Under the pieces are notes generated by a model. That model was not told where the DNA came from, made no database searches, and was given only the letters and a program-made list of their open reading frames with translations. A DNA stretch of 64,000 bases from Methylorubrum aminovorans (lineage in GTDB: Bacteria; Pseudomonadota; Alphaproteobacteria; Rhizobiales; Beijerinckiaceae), in contig NZ_BPRC01000007.1 of the NCBI RefSeq assembly GCF_022179725.1, forward strand, positions 174,246 through 238,245, read 5' to 3'. This document shows positions 48,293 to 56,966 of the stretch, piece after piece. Positions within the stretch are counted from its first letter, which is position 1, and each line of letters starts with the position of its first letter. Made by a program: the position numbers and the translations under genes.

Positions 48293-48897
48293 CCACGCTG
48301 CTTGCGGCCGGCTGGCCGGCCCTCATCGCCGCCCTCGTCTTCGGCTACGCCTGCGGCGCGATCCCCTTCGGCCTGATCCTGACGAAGTTCGCAGGTCTCG
48401 GCGACGTTCGCGCGATCGGTTCGGGCAATATCGGTGCGACCAACGTGCTGCGCACCGGCCGCAAGGGGTTGGCGGCCGCGACCCTTCTCTGCGACGCGCT
48501 GAAAGGCACGCTGCCGGTGCTCGCCGCCGGCCATTGGGGGGAGGGGCCGGCGCTGGCCGCCGGACTCGGCGCCTTCCTCGGCCACCTCTTCCCAGTCTGG
48601 CTCGGCTTCAAGGGCGGCAAGGGGGTGGCGACCTTCATCGGCGTGCTGATCGCGCTCAGTCCGCTGACGTTGCTCGCCTTCGCCGCGATCTGGCTCGGGC
48701 TGGCCTTCGCCCTGAAATACTCCTCGCTGGCCGCGCTCGCGGCTTCAGCCGCCACGCCCCTCATACTGTGGGCGCTCGGACACGGAGCGGTTGCAGCACT
48801 CTTCCTCGTGCTCGCGGCGCTGCTATGGTGGAAGCACGCGCCCAACATTCGCCGACTCGCCGCCGGCACCGAGGGCCGGATCGGGCAGAAGGGCTGA
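48289..48897 (+). CDS. plsY: Acyl-phosphate glycerol-3-phosphate acyltransferase
   Basis: The 202-residue membrane protein has five or so hydrophobic segments. The three PlsY motifs are seen: [14 protein letters not shown] near residue 43, [13 protein letters not shown] near 105, and KYSSLAAL near 145. It acylates glycerol-3-phosphate with acyl phosphate, the first step of phospholipid synthesis. The start overlaps the pyrC' stop by 4 bases. Operon pyrB-pyrC'-plsY-dprA is a common alphaproteobacterial order. Confidence 0.94.
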   Translation: MTTLLAAGWPALIAALVFGYACGAIPFGLILTKFAGLGDVRAIGSGNIGATNVLRTGRKGLAAATLLCDALKGTLPVLAAGHWGEGPALAAGLGAFLGHLFPVWLGFKGGKGVATFIGVLIALSPLTLLAFAAIWLGLAFALKYSSLAALAASAATPLILWALGHGAVAALFLVLAALLWWKHAPNIRRLAAGTEGRIGQKG

Positions 48898-48903
48898 CGA
48901 CGG

Positions 48904-48924
48904 CCCCCTCCCGTCAGGAGGGGG
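48904..48924 (+). promoter_or_regulatory. Hairpin that contains the dprA ribosome-binding site
   Basis: CCCCCTCC (48904-48911) pairs perfectly with GGAGGGGG (48917-48924) around a 5-base loop. The second arm is the AGGAGG-type ribosome-binding site, 6-12 bases before the dprA ATG. It could damp dprA translation or partly terminate after plsY. Confidence 0.5.
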
Positions 48925-48929
48925 ACCGG

Positions 48930-50168
48930 ATGCAGCTCACCGACGGACAGCGCCTCGATTGGCTGCGGTTGATCCGCACCGACGGCATCGGCCCGCGCAC
49001 GTTCCGCGGCCTGATCAACCGCTTCGGCAGCGCGTCCGCCGCGCTCGACGCCCTGCCGGACCTGACGAAGCGCACCGCCAAGCGCGCCGTGCCGCCCTCG
49101 AAGGCGGAGGCCGAGCGCGAGATGGCCGCCGCCGCCCGCCTCGGCATCCGCTTCATCGCCATGGGGGAGGCAGCCTACCCGAAGGCGCTGCACGCCACCG
49201 ACACCGCCCCGCCGCTGATCGCGGTGCGCGGCGATCCGGCGGCCCTACTGAGGGCGTCCGTGGCGATCGTCGGCTCTCGCAACGCCTCGACGGCGGGCCT
49301 TGCCTTCACCGAGCGGCTCGCCCGCGGGTTCGGTGAGGCCGGCCTCGTCGTCGTCTCGGGGCTCGCCCGCGGCATCGATGCCCGCGCCCACAGGGCCACG
49401 CTTTCGACCGGCACGGTCGCGGTCCTCGCCGGCGGGCAGGACCGGATCTATCCGGAGAACCATGCCGGCCTCGTCGAGGAGATCGTCGGTGCGGGCGGGG
49501 CGGTGGTCGCCGAGATGCCGATGGGCTGGGTGCCGCGCGGGCGCGACTTCCCCCGGCGCAACCGCATCATCTCTGGGCTCAGCCTGGGCACGGTCGTCGT
49601 CGAGGCCGCGCGCCGCTCCGGCTCGCTCATCACCGCCCGCTTCGCGCTGGAGCAGGGCCGCGAGGTGTTCGCGGTTCCGGGCTCCCCGCTCGATCCGCGG
49701 GCGGAAGGCACCAACGACCTGATCCGCGAGGGTGCGACGCTGGTCGGCGAGGTCGAGCACGTCCTGTCCGTTCTCGCCCCGCTGAGGGACGGGCGCGCAT
49801 CGCCCGCGGAAGGCCTGAACGACCGCCCCGAGACGTCGGGCACGTACGATTACTGGGACGAGATCGATTTCGACGGCGGCTCGGCGACCGCCCTGCCGCT
49901 GTTTCCCGACGCGGCGGACCCGGCCGGACCTTTCGCGGAGCCGCAATGCGAGCCCCAATCCGAACCGCACGACGAGCGCGCCCGGCTGATCGCCTGCCTC
50001 AGCCCCACCCCGGTCGGCACCGACGAACTCGCGCGCTCATCCGGCCTACCGGTCCGGGTCGTGCAGACGACACTGCTCGAACTCGAACTCGATGGCCGGA
50101 TCGAGCGGCACGGAAGCGGAACGGTGTCCCTGGCTTCGCCGGCATGGGTCGGACGATCCGGCTCGTGA
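48930..50168 (+). CDS. dprA: DNA-processing protein DprA
   Basis: The 412-residue protein loads RecA on incoming single-stranded DNA during transformation. The Rossmann core has SVAIVGSRNASTAGL near residue 110, VSGLARGIDARAHRATL near 140, GTVVVEAARRSGSLITARFALEQGREVFAVPG near 215-250, and the N-terminal part (LIRTDGIGPRTFRGLINRFGS) is a SAM/HhH-like domain. The C-terminal 60 residues form a winged-helix (PVGTDELARSSGLPVRVVQTTL). An acidic linker separates them. ATG 48930 chosen by homology and ribosome site. Confidence 0.94.
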   Translation: MQLTDGQRLDWLRLIRTDGIGPRTFRGLINRFGSASAALDALPDLTKRTAKRAVPPSKAEAEREMAAAARLGIRFIAMGEAAYPKALHATDTAPPLIAVRGDPAALLRASVAIVGSRNASTAGLAFTERLARGFGEAGLVVVSGLARGIDARAHRATLSTGTVAVLAGGQDRIYPENHAGLVEEIVGAGGAVVAEMPMGWVPRGRDFPRRNRIISGLSLGTVVVEAARRSGSLITARFALEQGREVFAVPGSPLDPRAEGTNDLIREGATLVGEVEHVLSVLAPLRDGRASPAEGLNDRPETSGTYDYWDEIDFDGGSATALPLFPDAADPAGPFAEPQCEPQSEPHDERARLIACLSPTPVGTDELARSSGLPVRVVQTTLLELELDGRIERHGSGTVSLASPAWVGRSGS

Positions 50169-50333
50169 GGACGGACGCCTCGGCCCCGTTTCCGCTCTTG
50201 ATCGCCGTTCAAACCGTTTCCGGTTGATTGCCTCGCGATGACGGTGGAGGCACCGGGCGAGGCGGTCTGTTGAACAAAAATCATTTCATCCGGCGCTTGG
50301 ACTTAAGACTCCGTCAAACACTCCACATTGCGG

Positions 50334-50363
50334 TTGTGGCGAATCACGATTATTCGGCCACAA
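50334..50363. promoter_or_regulatory. Inverted repeat upstream of the SGNH hydrolase gene
   Basis: TTGTGGC-GAAT (50334-50344) and ATTCG-GCCACAA (50352-50363) form a near-perfect dyad, 90 bases before the GTG. The surrounding 280-base gap is less GC-rich than average and has no other recognisable signal. Possible operator. Confidence 0.45.
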
Positions 50364-50452
50364 TCCAATTTCGGTTCGGCTACAAGAGTCGAGATCGATA
50401 ATCCTGCAAAGCCCCCCGGACGAGGTGGCATGCGGGCGGGGGCTCGAAAGCG

Positions 50453-51301
50453 GTGGCGCGGATTCTTCGTCTTGCTCGGATGCGGACAGTCTCCTTGAGA
50501 CATCCGCGGCAGCTCATCGGCACGACGGCGCTGATGCTGGCCCTCACCCTCTCCTCGACTGCGGTTCTCGCCTACGCCGATCTGCTGCCGGCGAACCTCG
50601 ACATCGATCTCGGCCTGTTCGAGGACGCCACCCCGGCCGGCCTTCCGCACGTCGCCCAAAAGATCGCTCTGGGCGGGCCGCTGACCATCATCGCTTTCGG
50701 CTCTTCCTCGACCGAGGGCATCGGCGCCAGCCATCCCGCCGCCGCCTATCCCGCCCGCCTCGAAGCCGGGCTGCGCCGCGCCCTGCCGCATCTCGGCGGC
50801 CGGGTCACCGTCACCAACCGGGGCATCGGCGGCGAGGCGGTGGACGAGATGCTGGCCCGGCTCGACCGGGACGTGATCGCCCCCCGGCCCGATCTCGTGA
50901 TCTGGCAGACCGGCAGCAACGATCCGCTGCGCGGCGTCTCCCTCGACCATTTCCGCGAGGCCACCGAGACGGCGCTGGAGCGCATCCGCGCGGCGGGCAT
51001 CGACGTGGTGCTGATGGAGCCGCAATGGTGCCCGGCGCTGGACGCCACGCCCGGCGCCGACCGGTTCCGCGACGCCGTGCGCGCGCTGGGCCACGACCTC
51101 GACATCCCGGTGATCCGCCGCTCGGACCTGATGCGCGACTGGATCGGCCAGGGCCGGTTGACCCGCACCGAATTGTTCGCGAGCGACGGCCTGCACATGG
51201 CGGACGGCGGCTACGCCCTGCTCGCCGAGGCGGCGCAGGACACGGTGCTCGACGGCGCCGAGGCGGCGCCGGTCGCCGTCGCGGCGGCGGGGGCGGATTG
51301 A
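50453..51301 (+). CDS. Exported SGNH/GDSL hydrolase
   Basis: The 282-residue protein has an N-terminal hydrophobic segment (TTALMLALTLSSTAVLAYA) serving as signal or anchor. The SGNH blocks are present: AFGSSSTEGIG with the nucleophile Ser, NRGIGGEAVDEML, QTGSNDP with the oxyanion Asn, and SDGLHMADGGY with Asp-His. The fold includes acyl esterases and O-acetylhydrolases of polysaccharides. GTG 50453 is tentative; ATG 50480 is the alternative. The 3' end overlaps the next gene by 4 bases (TTGA), so the products probably act together in the periplasm. Confidence 0.85.
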   Translation: MARILRLARMRTVSLRHPRQLIGTTALMLALTLSSTAVLAYADLLPANLDIDLGLFEDATPAGLPHVAQKIALGGPLTIIAFGSSSTEGIGASHPAAAYPARLEAGLRRALPHLGGRVTVTNRGIGGEAVDEMLARLDRDVIAPRPDLVIWQTGSNDPLRGVSLDHFREATETALERIRAAGIDVVLMEPQWCPALDATPGADRFRDAVRALGHDLDIPVIRRSDLMRDWIGQGRLTRTELFASDGLHMADGGYALLAEAAQDTVLDGAEAAPVAVAAAGAD

Positions 51302-52449
51302 AGCGCGCCCTTGGGGCACCCCGCCTCGTCCGTTCTCTCGCTGCCGGACTTCTGCTCGTGGCTACACCGGCCGCGGCAGTCGACACGCGCCTGCTGCCCG
51401 AAAATCCGCGCTACGCCCGCAACACGTCGTGCGCGGACGTGACCGTGGTGGCGCCCGGCCGCCGGCCCGGCACCCATCCGCTCGACGACCGGATCAGCCC
51501 CAACCCGGCCCTGTCGCCGATGAGCCAGGGCGACAGCGCGATCTGCTTTGCCTACGCCACCGCCGACATGATTTCGCAGCGCGTCGGCGTCACCGTCTCG
51601 GCGCTCGATGTGGCCACCCGCTACTACTTTGCCGACCCGGCCGGCCTGCTGCACAGCCGCGACGGCGCCCTGCGGCGCTACCTGCGCCGGCATCCGGACC
51701 TCGCGGAGGAGATCGCCGAGAGCCGCAACGACACCGAGGCGAGTCGCGAGCGCAATCCGGGACGAAAGCCCTATTTTGACAAGCTGGAGGACGGGCAGGA
51801 GGAGGCGGCGACGCTCCTCTACAATCTCGGCGGCCTGTGCCTGGACCGGGACCTGCCCTCCTTCGACGGCTACGGCCAGCACCTCCGCACCCTTGGTGCC
51901 CTGCGCTGGCGCAGCCGCGTCGCCGCCCCGAAGATCTCCTGGCGCAGCCTCGGCGGGACGGTACCGCGCCTGCGCGATCCCGAGACCGACGCCTTCAATG
52001 CCGGCTGGATCGCCCATGTCGAGCGGCGCTGCCGGCGAAAGCCGCTGCCGGTGCCCCTGATCCCGGTCTCGGATTCGATCGCCGACAACCAGCTCGACTT
52101 CATGGACAAGGCGGCGCGCCGGGAACCGGGCCTGACCGCCGGTACCGACCGGCTGATGGCGATGATCGATTACGCCCTCGACCGCGATCGTCTGCCGGTG
52201 ATCGGCTATTCCTGGTACGTGCTGGAAGAGCGCCTGCCGAAGGACCCGGACATCGCCGCCGACCATTCGAGCCCGATCATCGCCCGGCGCAAAGTGGCGG
52301 GCCGCTGCCAGTACCATTTGCAGGACAATACCGGCGAGTACTGCGCCCGGATGCGGCCCGGCATCGCCGAGCGCTGCGACCTCGGCCGGGTCTGGCTCGA
52401 CGAGGACGAGTTGCGCGCCTCGCTCTACAGCGTGATCTATCTGCGGTAA
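51298..52449 (+). CDS. Exported papain-like cysteine peptidase homologue (candidate)
   Basis: Starting at TTG 51298, the 383-residue protein has a signal peptide (RSLAAGLLLVATPAAA). Near residue 77 is SQGDSAICFAYATAD: Gln77 and Cys83 are spaced as the oxyanion Gln and nucleophile Cys of papain. His323 (DHSSPII) and Asn344 (LQDNTGEY) could complete the triad. Several further Cys pairs suggest disulfides. The family is not one I can name, and activity is inferred. The TTG overlaps the stop of the SGNH gene. No ATG or GTG start would include the signal peptide. Confidence 0.75.
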   Translation: MKRALGAPRLVRSLAAGLLLVATPAAAVDTRLLPENPRYARNTSCADVTVVAPGRRPGTHPLDDRISPNPALSPMSQGDSAICFAYATADMISQRVGVTVSALDVATRYYFADPAGLLHSRDGALRRYLRRHPDLAEEIAESRNDTEASRERNPGRKPYFDKLEDGQEEAATLLYNLGGLCLDRDLPSFDGYGQHLRTLGALRWRSRVAAPKISWRSLGGTVPRLRDPETDAFNAGWIAHVERRCRRKPLPVPLIPVSDSIADNQLDFMDKAARREPGLTAGTDRLMAMIDYALDRDRLPVIGYSWYVLEERLPKDPDIAADHSSPIIARRKVAGRCQYHLQDNTGEYCARMRPGIAERCDLGRVWLDEDELRASLYSVIYLR

Positions 52450-52471
52450 CTTCGAGCGCAGGATACCGGAC

Positions 52472-53155
52472 ATGACGATCGAGATCGGCTTCCTCGTCTT
52501 CCCCCGCGTGCAGCAGCTCGACCTCACGGGCCCCTACGAGGTGCTGGCCATGGTGCCCGGCGCCCGCGTCCATCTCGTCGCGAAGACACGCGACCCGCTC
52601 GCGAGCGCCACCGGCCTCGTGCTGACGCCGACCGTCACCTTCGCCGAATGCCCGGCCCTCGACGTGATCTGCGTGCCCGGCGGCAGCGGGGTGAACCCGC
52701 TGATGGAGGATGGCGAGACCCTCGACTTCCTTCGCCGGCAGGCGGCGGGCGCGCGCTATCTCACCTCCGTCTGCACCGGCGCCCTGGTGCTCGGCGCGGC
52801 CGGGCTCTTGCGGGGCAAGCGCGCCACCACGCATTGGGCCGCGCACGACCTACTCGCGGCCTTCGGCGCGATCCCGACGCAGGGACGGGTGGTGCGCGAC
52901 GGCAACCTGATCACCGGCGGCGGCGTCACCGCGGGCATCGATTTTGGCCTGACGCTCGCCGCCGAACTGACCGACGCGGCGACCGCGCAGGCGATCCAGC
53001 TCCACCTGGAATACGCCCCGGCTCCGCCCTTCGACACCGGCCGGCCCGAGACCGCCGGACCCGACATCCTCGCGGCCGCCCGCGAGCGCCTGTCGGCGAC
53101 GCGCCGGGAGCGGGAGGCGATCGTGGCGCGGGTGACGGCTGCCGAAAGGCGGTGA
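52472..53155 (+). CDS. DJ-1/PfpI family protein (isonitrile hydratase-like)
   Basis: The 227-residue protein has the class I glutamine-amidotransferase-like fold of the DJ-1/PfpI superfamily. IGFLVFPRVQQLDLTGPYEVL opens it and the nucleophile Cys is in TSVCTGALVLGAAGLLRG near residue 100. THWAAHDLL and NLITGGGVTAGIDFGL match the AraC-associated/InhA branch, which includes isonitrile hydratase; other members are chaperone or glyoxalase-like. No AraC domain is fused. It lies 22 bases after the papain-like gene and may be in the same transcript. Confidence 0.88.
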   Translation: MTIEIGFLVFPRVQQLDLTGPYEVLAMVPGARVHLVAKTRDPLASATGLVLTPTVTFAECPALDVICVPGGSGVNPLMEDGETLDFLRRQAAGARYLTSVCTGALVLGAAGLLRGKRATTHWAAHDLLAAFGAIPTQGRVVRDGNLITGGGVTAGIDFGLTLAAELTDAATAQAIQLHLEYAPAPPFDTGRPETAGPDILAAARERLSATRREREAIVARVTAAERR

Positions 53156-53171
53156 TCCCACCGACCGCCTC

Positions 53172-53220
53172 CCCTGAGGTGCCGCGAAGCGATCTCGAAG
53201 GGTCCTCAGGATGAGGCAGA
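53172..53220. repeat. Palindromic repeat, CCTCAGGATGAGG family
   Basis: CCTGAGGTGCCGCGAAGCG and TCCTCAGGATGAGG bracket a TCTCGAAGG core; CCTGAGG and CCTCAGG are complementary. It lies between the PfpI gene and the convergent ruvX. Confidence 0.7.
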
Positions 53221-53251
53221 GGATTGGATCAGGCTGCGCAAGGGGCCTCAC

Positions 53252-53776
53252 TCACAGCTGTTCTCGCGACCAGCGACCGTCGATTGCCTCGTCCGCCTCC
53301 TCCACCGCACCCAGAAGCCCGCCCATCACGTCGAGGCAGCTCTGCAGGATGTAGGCGGCGGCGAGCTTGTCCACGAGTTCGCCGCGGCGGGCCCGCGATG
53401 CGTCGGCTTCGAGCAGGGTTCGGGTCACGGCGGCGGTGGAAAGCCGCTCGTCGAAGAACAGGATCGGCAGCGGCAGCAGCGGTTTCAAGTTGCGGGCGAA
53501 GCTCCGGCTCGATTGCGCCCTGGGTCCTTCCGAACCGTCCATGTTGAGGGGCAGGCCGATGACGAGGCCGCCGACGGCATGGGTCGCGCAGAGCGCCACG
53601 ATCCGCTGTGCGTCCGGCGTGAACTTCACCCGCCGGATGGTCTCCAGCGGCGAGGCGATCTGCCGGCCGACATCGGAAAGCGCGAGCCCAATAGTCTTGG
53701 TGCCGAGGTCGAGCCCGATCAGGCGCGGCGCACCGGACGACGCCTCGGCGAAGGCCGCAATCTCCTCGCGGTTCAC
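53252..53776 (-). CDS. ruvX: Putative pre-16S rRNA nuclease / Holliday-junction resolvase YqgF
   Basis: The 174-residue protein has the RNase H-like fold of Yqg[19 protein letters not shown] near residue 20, [17 protein letters not shown] near 80, [11 protein letters not shown] near 115 and [14 protein letters not shown] near 145. It matures the 16S rRNA 5' end. The start is GTG 53776, overlapping the upstream SUKH gene by 4 bases (GTGA); no ATG exists at this position and the longer upstream frame is noncoding. The gatCA genes nearby are a common neighbour of ruvX in Rhizobiales. Confidence 0.92.
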   Translation of the reverse strand: MNREEIAAFAEASSGAPRLIGLDLGTKTIGLALSDVGRQIASPLETIRRVKFTPDAQRIVALCATHAVGGLVIGLPLNMDGSEGPRAQSSRSFARNLKPLLPLPILFFDERLSTAAVTRTLLEADASRARRGELVDKLAAAYILQSCLDVMGGLLGAVEEADEAIDGRWSREQL

Positions 53777-54351
53777 GAAGCGCTCGCTCCGAGCTTTTCG
53801 AGAGCCGCCGCGTCGTCGCCCTCGAAGGTCGCAGGCAGCGGCCCCTCGCCGTCGCCGAGAATGTGCAGGATTTCGAGCCCCTGAAGACCACGCAGGAAGG
53901 TAGCGAGGTCGGCGCCGCCGAAATGCACCAGCTCCAGATCGGCGCACAGCACCCAGATATCGTATTCGGGAAAGCCCGGCGTCACGTCGAAGAACAGGAA
54001 GTCGCCCCGCTCGGTCTGGCCGAAGAAGCAGGCCCGCTCCATCAGCCCGGCATCGGCGTCACCCTCGATGGTGAAGCGGTGCGGCTCGTCGCTACCCTCG
54101 TCGCGCAGACCGTCGAGGGCGAGCGCGACGCCGTGGGAAATGAGGTGCGCCCGCGAGCTGAGATCGGCCGCCTCCACCGGAACCGGGGTGAAGATGCGCA
54201 GATGGCCGCCGATCCGTCCGGCGCCGCAGCTCTGCGCGAAGCTTCGGTAGCTCTGGGGGAGGGGAAAGCCGAGTTCCGCCTCGGCGCGGGCGAGATCCGC
54301 CTCGCCCGAAGTCAGGCCCGGCTTCAGCTCCCGGAAGACGCTGTCCCACAT
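53773..54351 (-). CDS. SMI1/KNR4 (SUKH) family protein
   Basis: The 192-residue protein has the SUKH fold signature: [24 protein letters not shown] early on, then [20 protein letters not shown] and [17 protein letters not shown] proteins include immunity proteins of polymorphic toxins and general regulators. No toxin gene is adjacent; the gene is instead coupled to ruvX by a 4-base overlap, so a housekeeping role is more likely here. ATG 54351 with GGAGAC upstream is chosen over ATG 54381. Confidence 0.82.
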   Translation of the reverse strand: MWDSVFRELKPGLTSGEADLARAEAELGFPLPQSYRSFAQSCGAGRIGGHLRIFTPVPVEAADLSSRAHLISHGVALALDGLRDEGSDEPHRFTIEGDADAGLMERACFFGQTERGDFLFFDVTPGFPEYDIWVLCADLELVHFGGADLATFLRGLQGLEILHILGDGEGPLPATFEGDDAAALEKLGASAS

Positions 54352-54478
54352 GCTCCGGTCTCCCTGCATCCCCGATGACACAGGGGCTTACGCCCGCCCG
54401 CGCGGACTTGTCCACCGTGCCGTTAACCAAGCCGGACGGTTGCCCTCATCGGGAGGGAGCGGGAAACGGAAAGCGGTG

Positions 54479-54495
54479 TTAAGACTTCGTTAACC
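54479..54495 (+). promoter_or_regulatory. Perfect CtrA-type box
   Basis: TTAA-N7-TTAACC matches the full CtrA consensus. A second half-site GTTAACC lies at 54422-54428. The box is 22 bases before the ATG of a 55-residue membrane protein and 128 bases upstream of the divergent SUKH-ruvX pair. Confidence 0.6.
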
Positions 54496-54516
54496 ACACC
54501 GGAGCCGTCCCATCCC

Positions 54517-54684
54517 ATGCCGCCCGCCGCCCGTCCCGGACCAGGCCGCTTCTCGCGGCGGCACGCGTTGATGTTGATGCTGGCGCTGGAGATCCTCGTC
54601 GTCGGCACCTACAACGCCGACCGCTACCGGCGCCCCGGCATCAGCGTGGACATGCCGACGACCTACGGCCACGTCATCGTCTGA
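54517..54684 (+). CDS. 55-residue single-pass membrane protein
   Basis: The frame encodes MPPAARPGPGRFSRRHALML, then a hydrophobic run MLALEILVVGTY and a polar tail ending DMPTTYGHVIV. It resembles a type II single-pass protein: basic N-terminus inside, short C-terminus outside. A GGAG lies about 12 bases before ATG 54517; ATG 54571 is an alternative that would remove the basic head. A perfect CtrA box lies just upstream. I do not recognise the family; coding status rests on composition and context. Confidence 0.55.
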   Translation: MPPAARPGPGRFSRRHALMLMLALEILVVGTYNADRYRRPGISVDMPTTYGHVIV

Positions 54685-54804
54685 GCGGCCTGAGGCGCGA
54701 CCGCCATCGGCGTTGCCCCTGCGCGAAGGCGGGTGCTATAGCCCGGCGCATTCCGGGCGAGGCTCTTTGTTGGGCGCTTTCCCGCCCGAGGCAGGCAAGG
54801 CGGC

Positions 54805-55092
54805 ATGTCGGTCGACGAGAAAACGGTACGGCGCATCGCGCATCTGGCACGCATCGCGGTGGCCGACGAGGAAGTCGCGCCGCTGCAGGGCGAGCTCAAC
54901 GCGATCCTCGCCTTCGTGGAGCAACTCGGCGCGGTCGATGTCGAAGGCGTCGAGCCGATGACCTCCGTCACCCCGATGCGCATGAAGAAGCGCGCGGACG
55001 TGGTGAACGACGGCGGCCGGGCGAGCGACATCGTCGCCAACGCCCCCGAGACCGAGGACAACTATTTTCTCGTGCCGAAGGTCGTCGAGTAA
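54805..55092 (+). CDS. gatC: Asp-tRNA(Asn)/Glu-tRNA(Gln) amidotransferase subunit C
   Basis: The 95-residue protein shows [35 protein letters not shown] and [14 protein letters not shown], the complete GatC pattern. It stabilises the GatA-GatB complex that turns Glu-tRNA(Gln) and Asp-tRNA(Asn) into the amidated forms. gatA follows by 90 bases. gatB is not in the window. Confidence 0.95.
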   Translation: MSVDEKTVRRIAHLARIAVADEEVAPLQGELNAILAFVEQLGAVDVEGVEPMTSVTPMRMKKRADVVNDGGRASDIVANAPETEDNYFLVPKVVE

Positions 55093-55182
55093 GATTTCTC
55101 GGCATCGTCGGAGCGGCTTCACCGGCTCCTCGCGGAGGCGAAACAACGCCCGCGGGGCCGGGCGCGTAGGTCTGGAACGGGC

Positions 55183-56664
55183 ATGACGGCACTCAACGAA
55201 CTCACCCTGGCCGAGGCCCGCGACGGGCTGAAGGCGAAAGATTTCTCGGCCCGCGAGATCGCGCAGGCGCATCTCGACGCGATCGAGAAGGCCCAGGCGC
55301 TCAACGCCTACATCGTCGCGACCCCCGACCGCGCCCTGAAGATGGCCGACGTGTCGGACGCCAAGATCGCCAAGGGCGAGGCCCGGCCGCTCGAGGGGCT
55401 GCCGCTCGGCATCAAGGACCTGTTCGCCACACAAGGCGTCCACACCACGGCCGGCTCGAAGATCCTCGAAGGGTTCGAGCCGCATTACGAATCGAACGTT
55501 TCATCCCAGCTCTGGCGCGACGGCGCGGTGATGCTGGGCAAGCTCAACCTCGACGAGTTCGCCATGGGCTCGTCGAACGAGACCAGCGCCTACGGCAAGA
55601 CGATCTCGCCCTGGCGCCGCCAGGGCTCCGACGCCCCGCTGGTGCCCGGCGGCTCGTCGGGCGGCTCGGCGGCGGCGGTGGCCGCCCATCTCTGTCTCGG
55701 CGCCACGGCCACCGACACCGGCGGCTCGATCCGCCAGCCGGCCGCCTTCACCGGCACGGTGGGCATCAAGCCGACCTACGGCCGCTGCTCGCGCTGGGGC
55801 ATCATCGCCTACGCCTCCTCCCTCGATCAGGCCGGCCCGATCGCTCGCACGGTGCAGGATTGCGCGATCCTGCTCGGCTCCATGGCCGGGCACGACCCGC
55901 GGGACACGACGTCCGTCGATCTGCCCGTTCCGGATTTCGAGGCGGCGATCTCCCGCGGGGTGAAAGGGCTCACCATCGGCATCCCGAAGGAATACCGGGT
56001 CGAGGGCATGCCCGCCGAGATCCAGCGGCTCTGGGATCAGGGCGCGGAATGGCTGCGAGAAGCCGGCGCGACGGTGCGCGAGATCTCGCTGCCGCACACG
56101 CAATACGCGCTGCCGGCCTACTACATCGTGGCCCCGGCGGAGGCCTCCTCGAACCTCGCCCGCTACGACGGCGTGCGCTACGGCCTTCGCGTCCCCGGCA
56201 AGGACATCGCCGGGATGTACGAGAACACCCGCGCCGCCGGCTTCGGCCGCGAGGTGAAGCGCCGCATCATGATCGGCACCTATGTGCTCTCGGCGGGCTA
56301 TTACGACGCCTACTACGTCCGGGCGCAGAAGATCCGCACGCTGATCAAGCGCGACTTCGAGGCGGCCTACGCCTCCGGCATCGACGCGATCCTGACGCCC
56401 GCCACCCCATCGGCGGCCTTCGGCATCGGCGAAATGGCGTCGGCCGATCCGGTCGAGATGTACCTCAACGACGTGTTCACGGTGACCGTAAACATGGCCG
56501 GGCTGCCGGGCATCTCGGTGCCCGCCGGGCTCGACGCGCAGGGGCTGCCGCTCGGTCTTCAGCTCATCGGCCGTCCCTTCGACGAGGAGACGCTGTTCGC
56601 TGCCGCGCAAGTTGTCGAGAACGCGGCCGGGCGGATCAGCCTGCCGAAGGCGTGGTGGGCGTGA
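55183..56664 (+). CDS. gatA: Asp-tRNA(Asn)/Glu-tRNA(Gln) amidotransferase subunit A
   Basis: The 493-residue amidase releases ammonia from glutamine for tRNA amidation. The Ser-cisSer-Lys triad is visible: Lys in [10 protein letters not shown] near residue 77, cis-Ser in [13 protein letters not shown] near 155, and nucleophile Ser in [12 protein letters not shown] near 180. Length is normal. It overlaps the next small membrane-protein gene by GTGA. Confidence 0.96.
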   Translation: MTALNELTLAEARDGLKAKDFSAREIAQAHLDAIEKAQALNAYIVATPDRALKMADVSDAKIAKGEARPLEGLPLGIKDLFATQGVHTTAGSKILEGFEPHYESNVSSQLWRDGAVMLGKLNLDEFAMGSSNETSAYGKTISPWRRQGSDAPLVPGGSSGGSAAAVAAHLCLGATATDTGGSIRQPAAFTGTVGIKPTYGRCSRWGIIAYASSLDQAGPIARTVQDCAILLGSMAGHDPRDTTSVDLPVPDFEAAISRGVKGLTIGIPKEYRVEGMPAEIQRLWDQGAEWLREAGATVREISLPHTQYALPAYYIVAPAEASSNLARYDGVRYGLRVPGKDIAGMYENTRAAGFGREVKRRIMIGTYVLSAGYYDAYYVRAQKIRTLIKRDFEAAYASGIDAILTPATPSAAFGIGEMASADPVEMYLNDVFTVTVNMAGLPGISVPAGLDAQGLPLGLQLIGRPFDEETLFAAAQVVENAAGRISLPKAWWA

Positions 56665-56966
56665 ACGCGGCTCCCGTCGTCCCGGTCTATTCCTTCTCGG
56701 TCTGGATCCAGGCCGGGTTCGATCCCTTGCTGATCGCGGTCGCGGTCTTCCTCGGCTGGAAGGCGGATCAGTTCGGCAAGGTGTTCATCGCGGCGATCGC
56801 CGCGCTGGCGATCTCGGTGCTGTTCGCGTGGCTCGTCACACGGATCGGCCTGCCGTGGCCCGCCCCCGTGGCGGCCGATCTGCCGACGTTCTTTCCGGTG
56901 CGGACGATATCGGCGTTCGTGTGGGCAGCGCTCGGGTATGGGGCACGGCGGGTGCTGAGGCGCTGA
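56661..56966 (+). CDS. Small membrane protein following gatA
   Basis: The 101-residue protein starts at GTG 56661, inside the gatA stop (GTGA). It has three predicted membrane segments, residues about 10-28, 35-55 and 75-95 ([31 protein letters not shown]). The C-terminus is basic (GARRVLRR). I do not recognise it; coupling to gatA suggests real expression. Its 3' half is overlapped on the other strand by the C-terminal extension of the GIY-YIG frame. Confidence 0.7.
   Translation: MNAAPVVPVYSFSVWIQAGFDPLLIAVAVFLGWKADQFGKVFIAAIAALAISVLFAWLVTRIGLPWPAPVAADLPTFFPVRTISAFVWAALGYGARRVLRR

Noticed and set aside
53773..54351. SUKH protein as immunity gene of a polymorphic toxin system
   Set aside because: No toxin, Rhs, or secretion gene lies nearby; the gene is coupled to ruvX.
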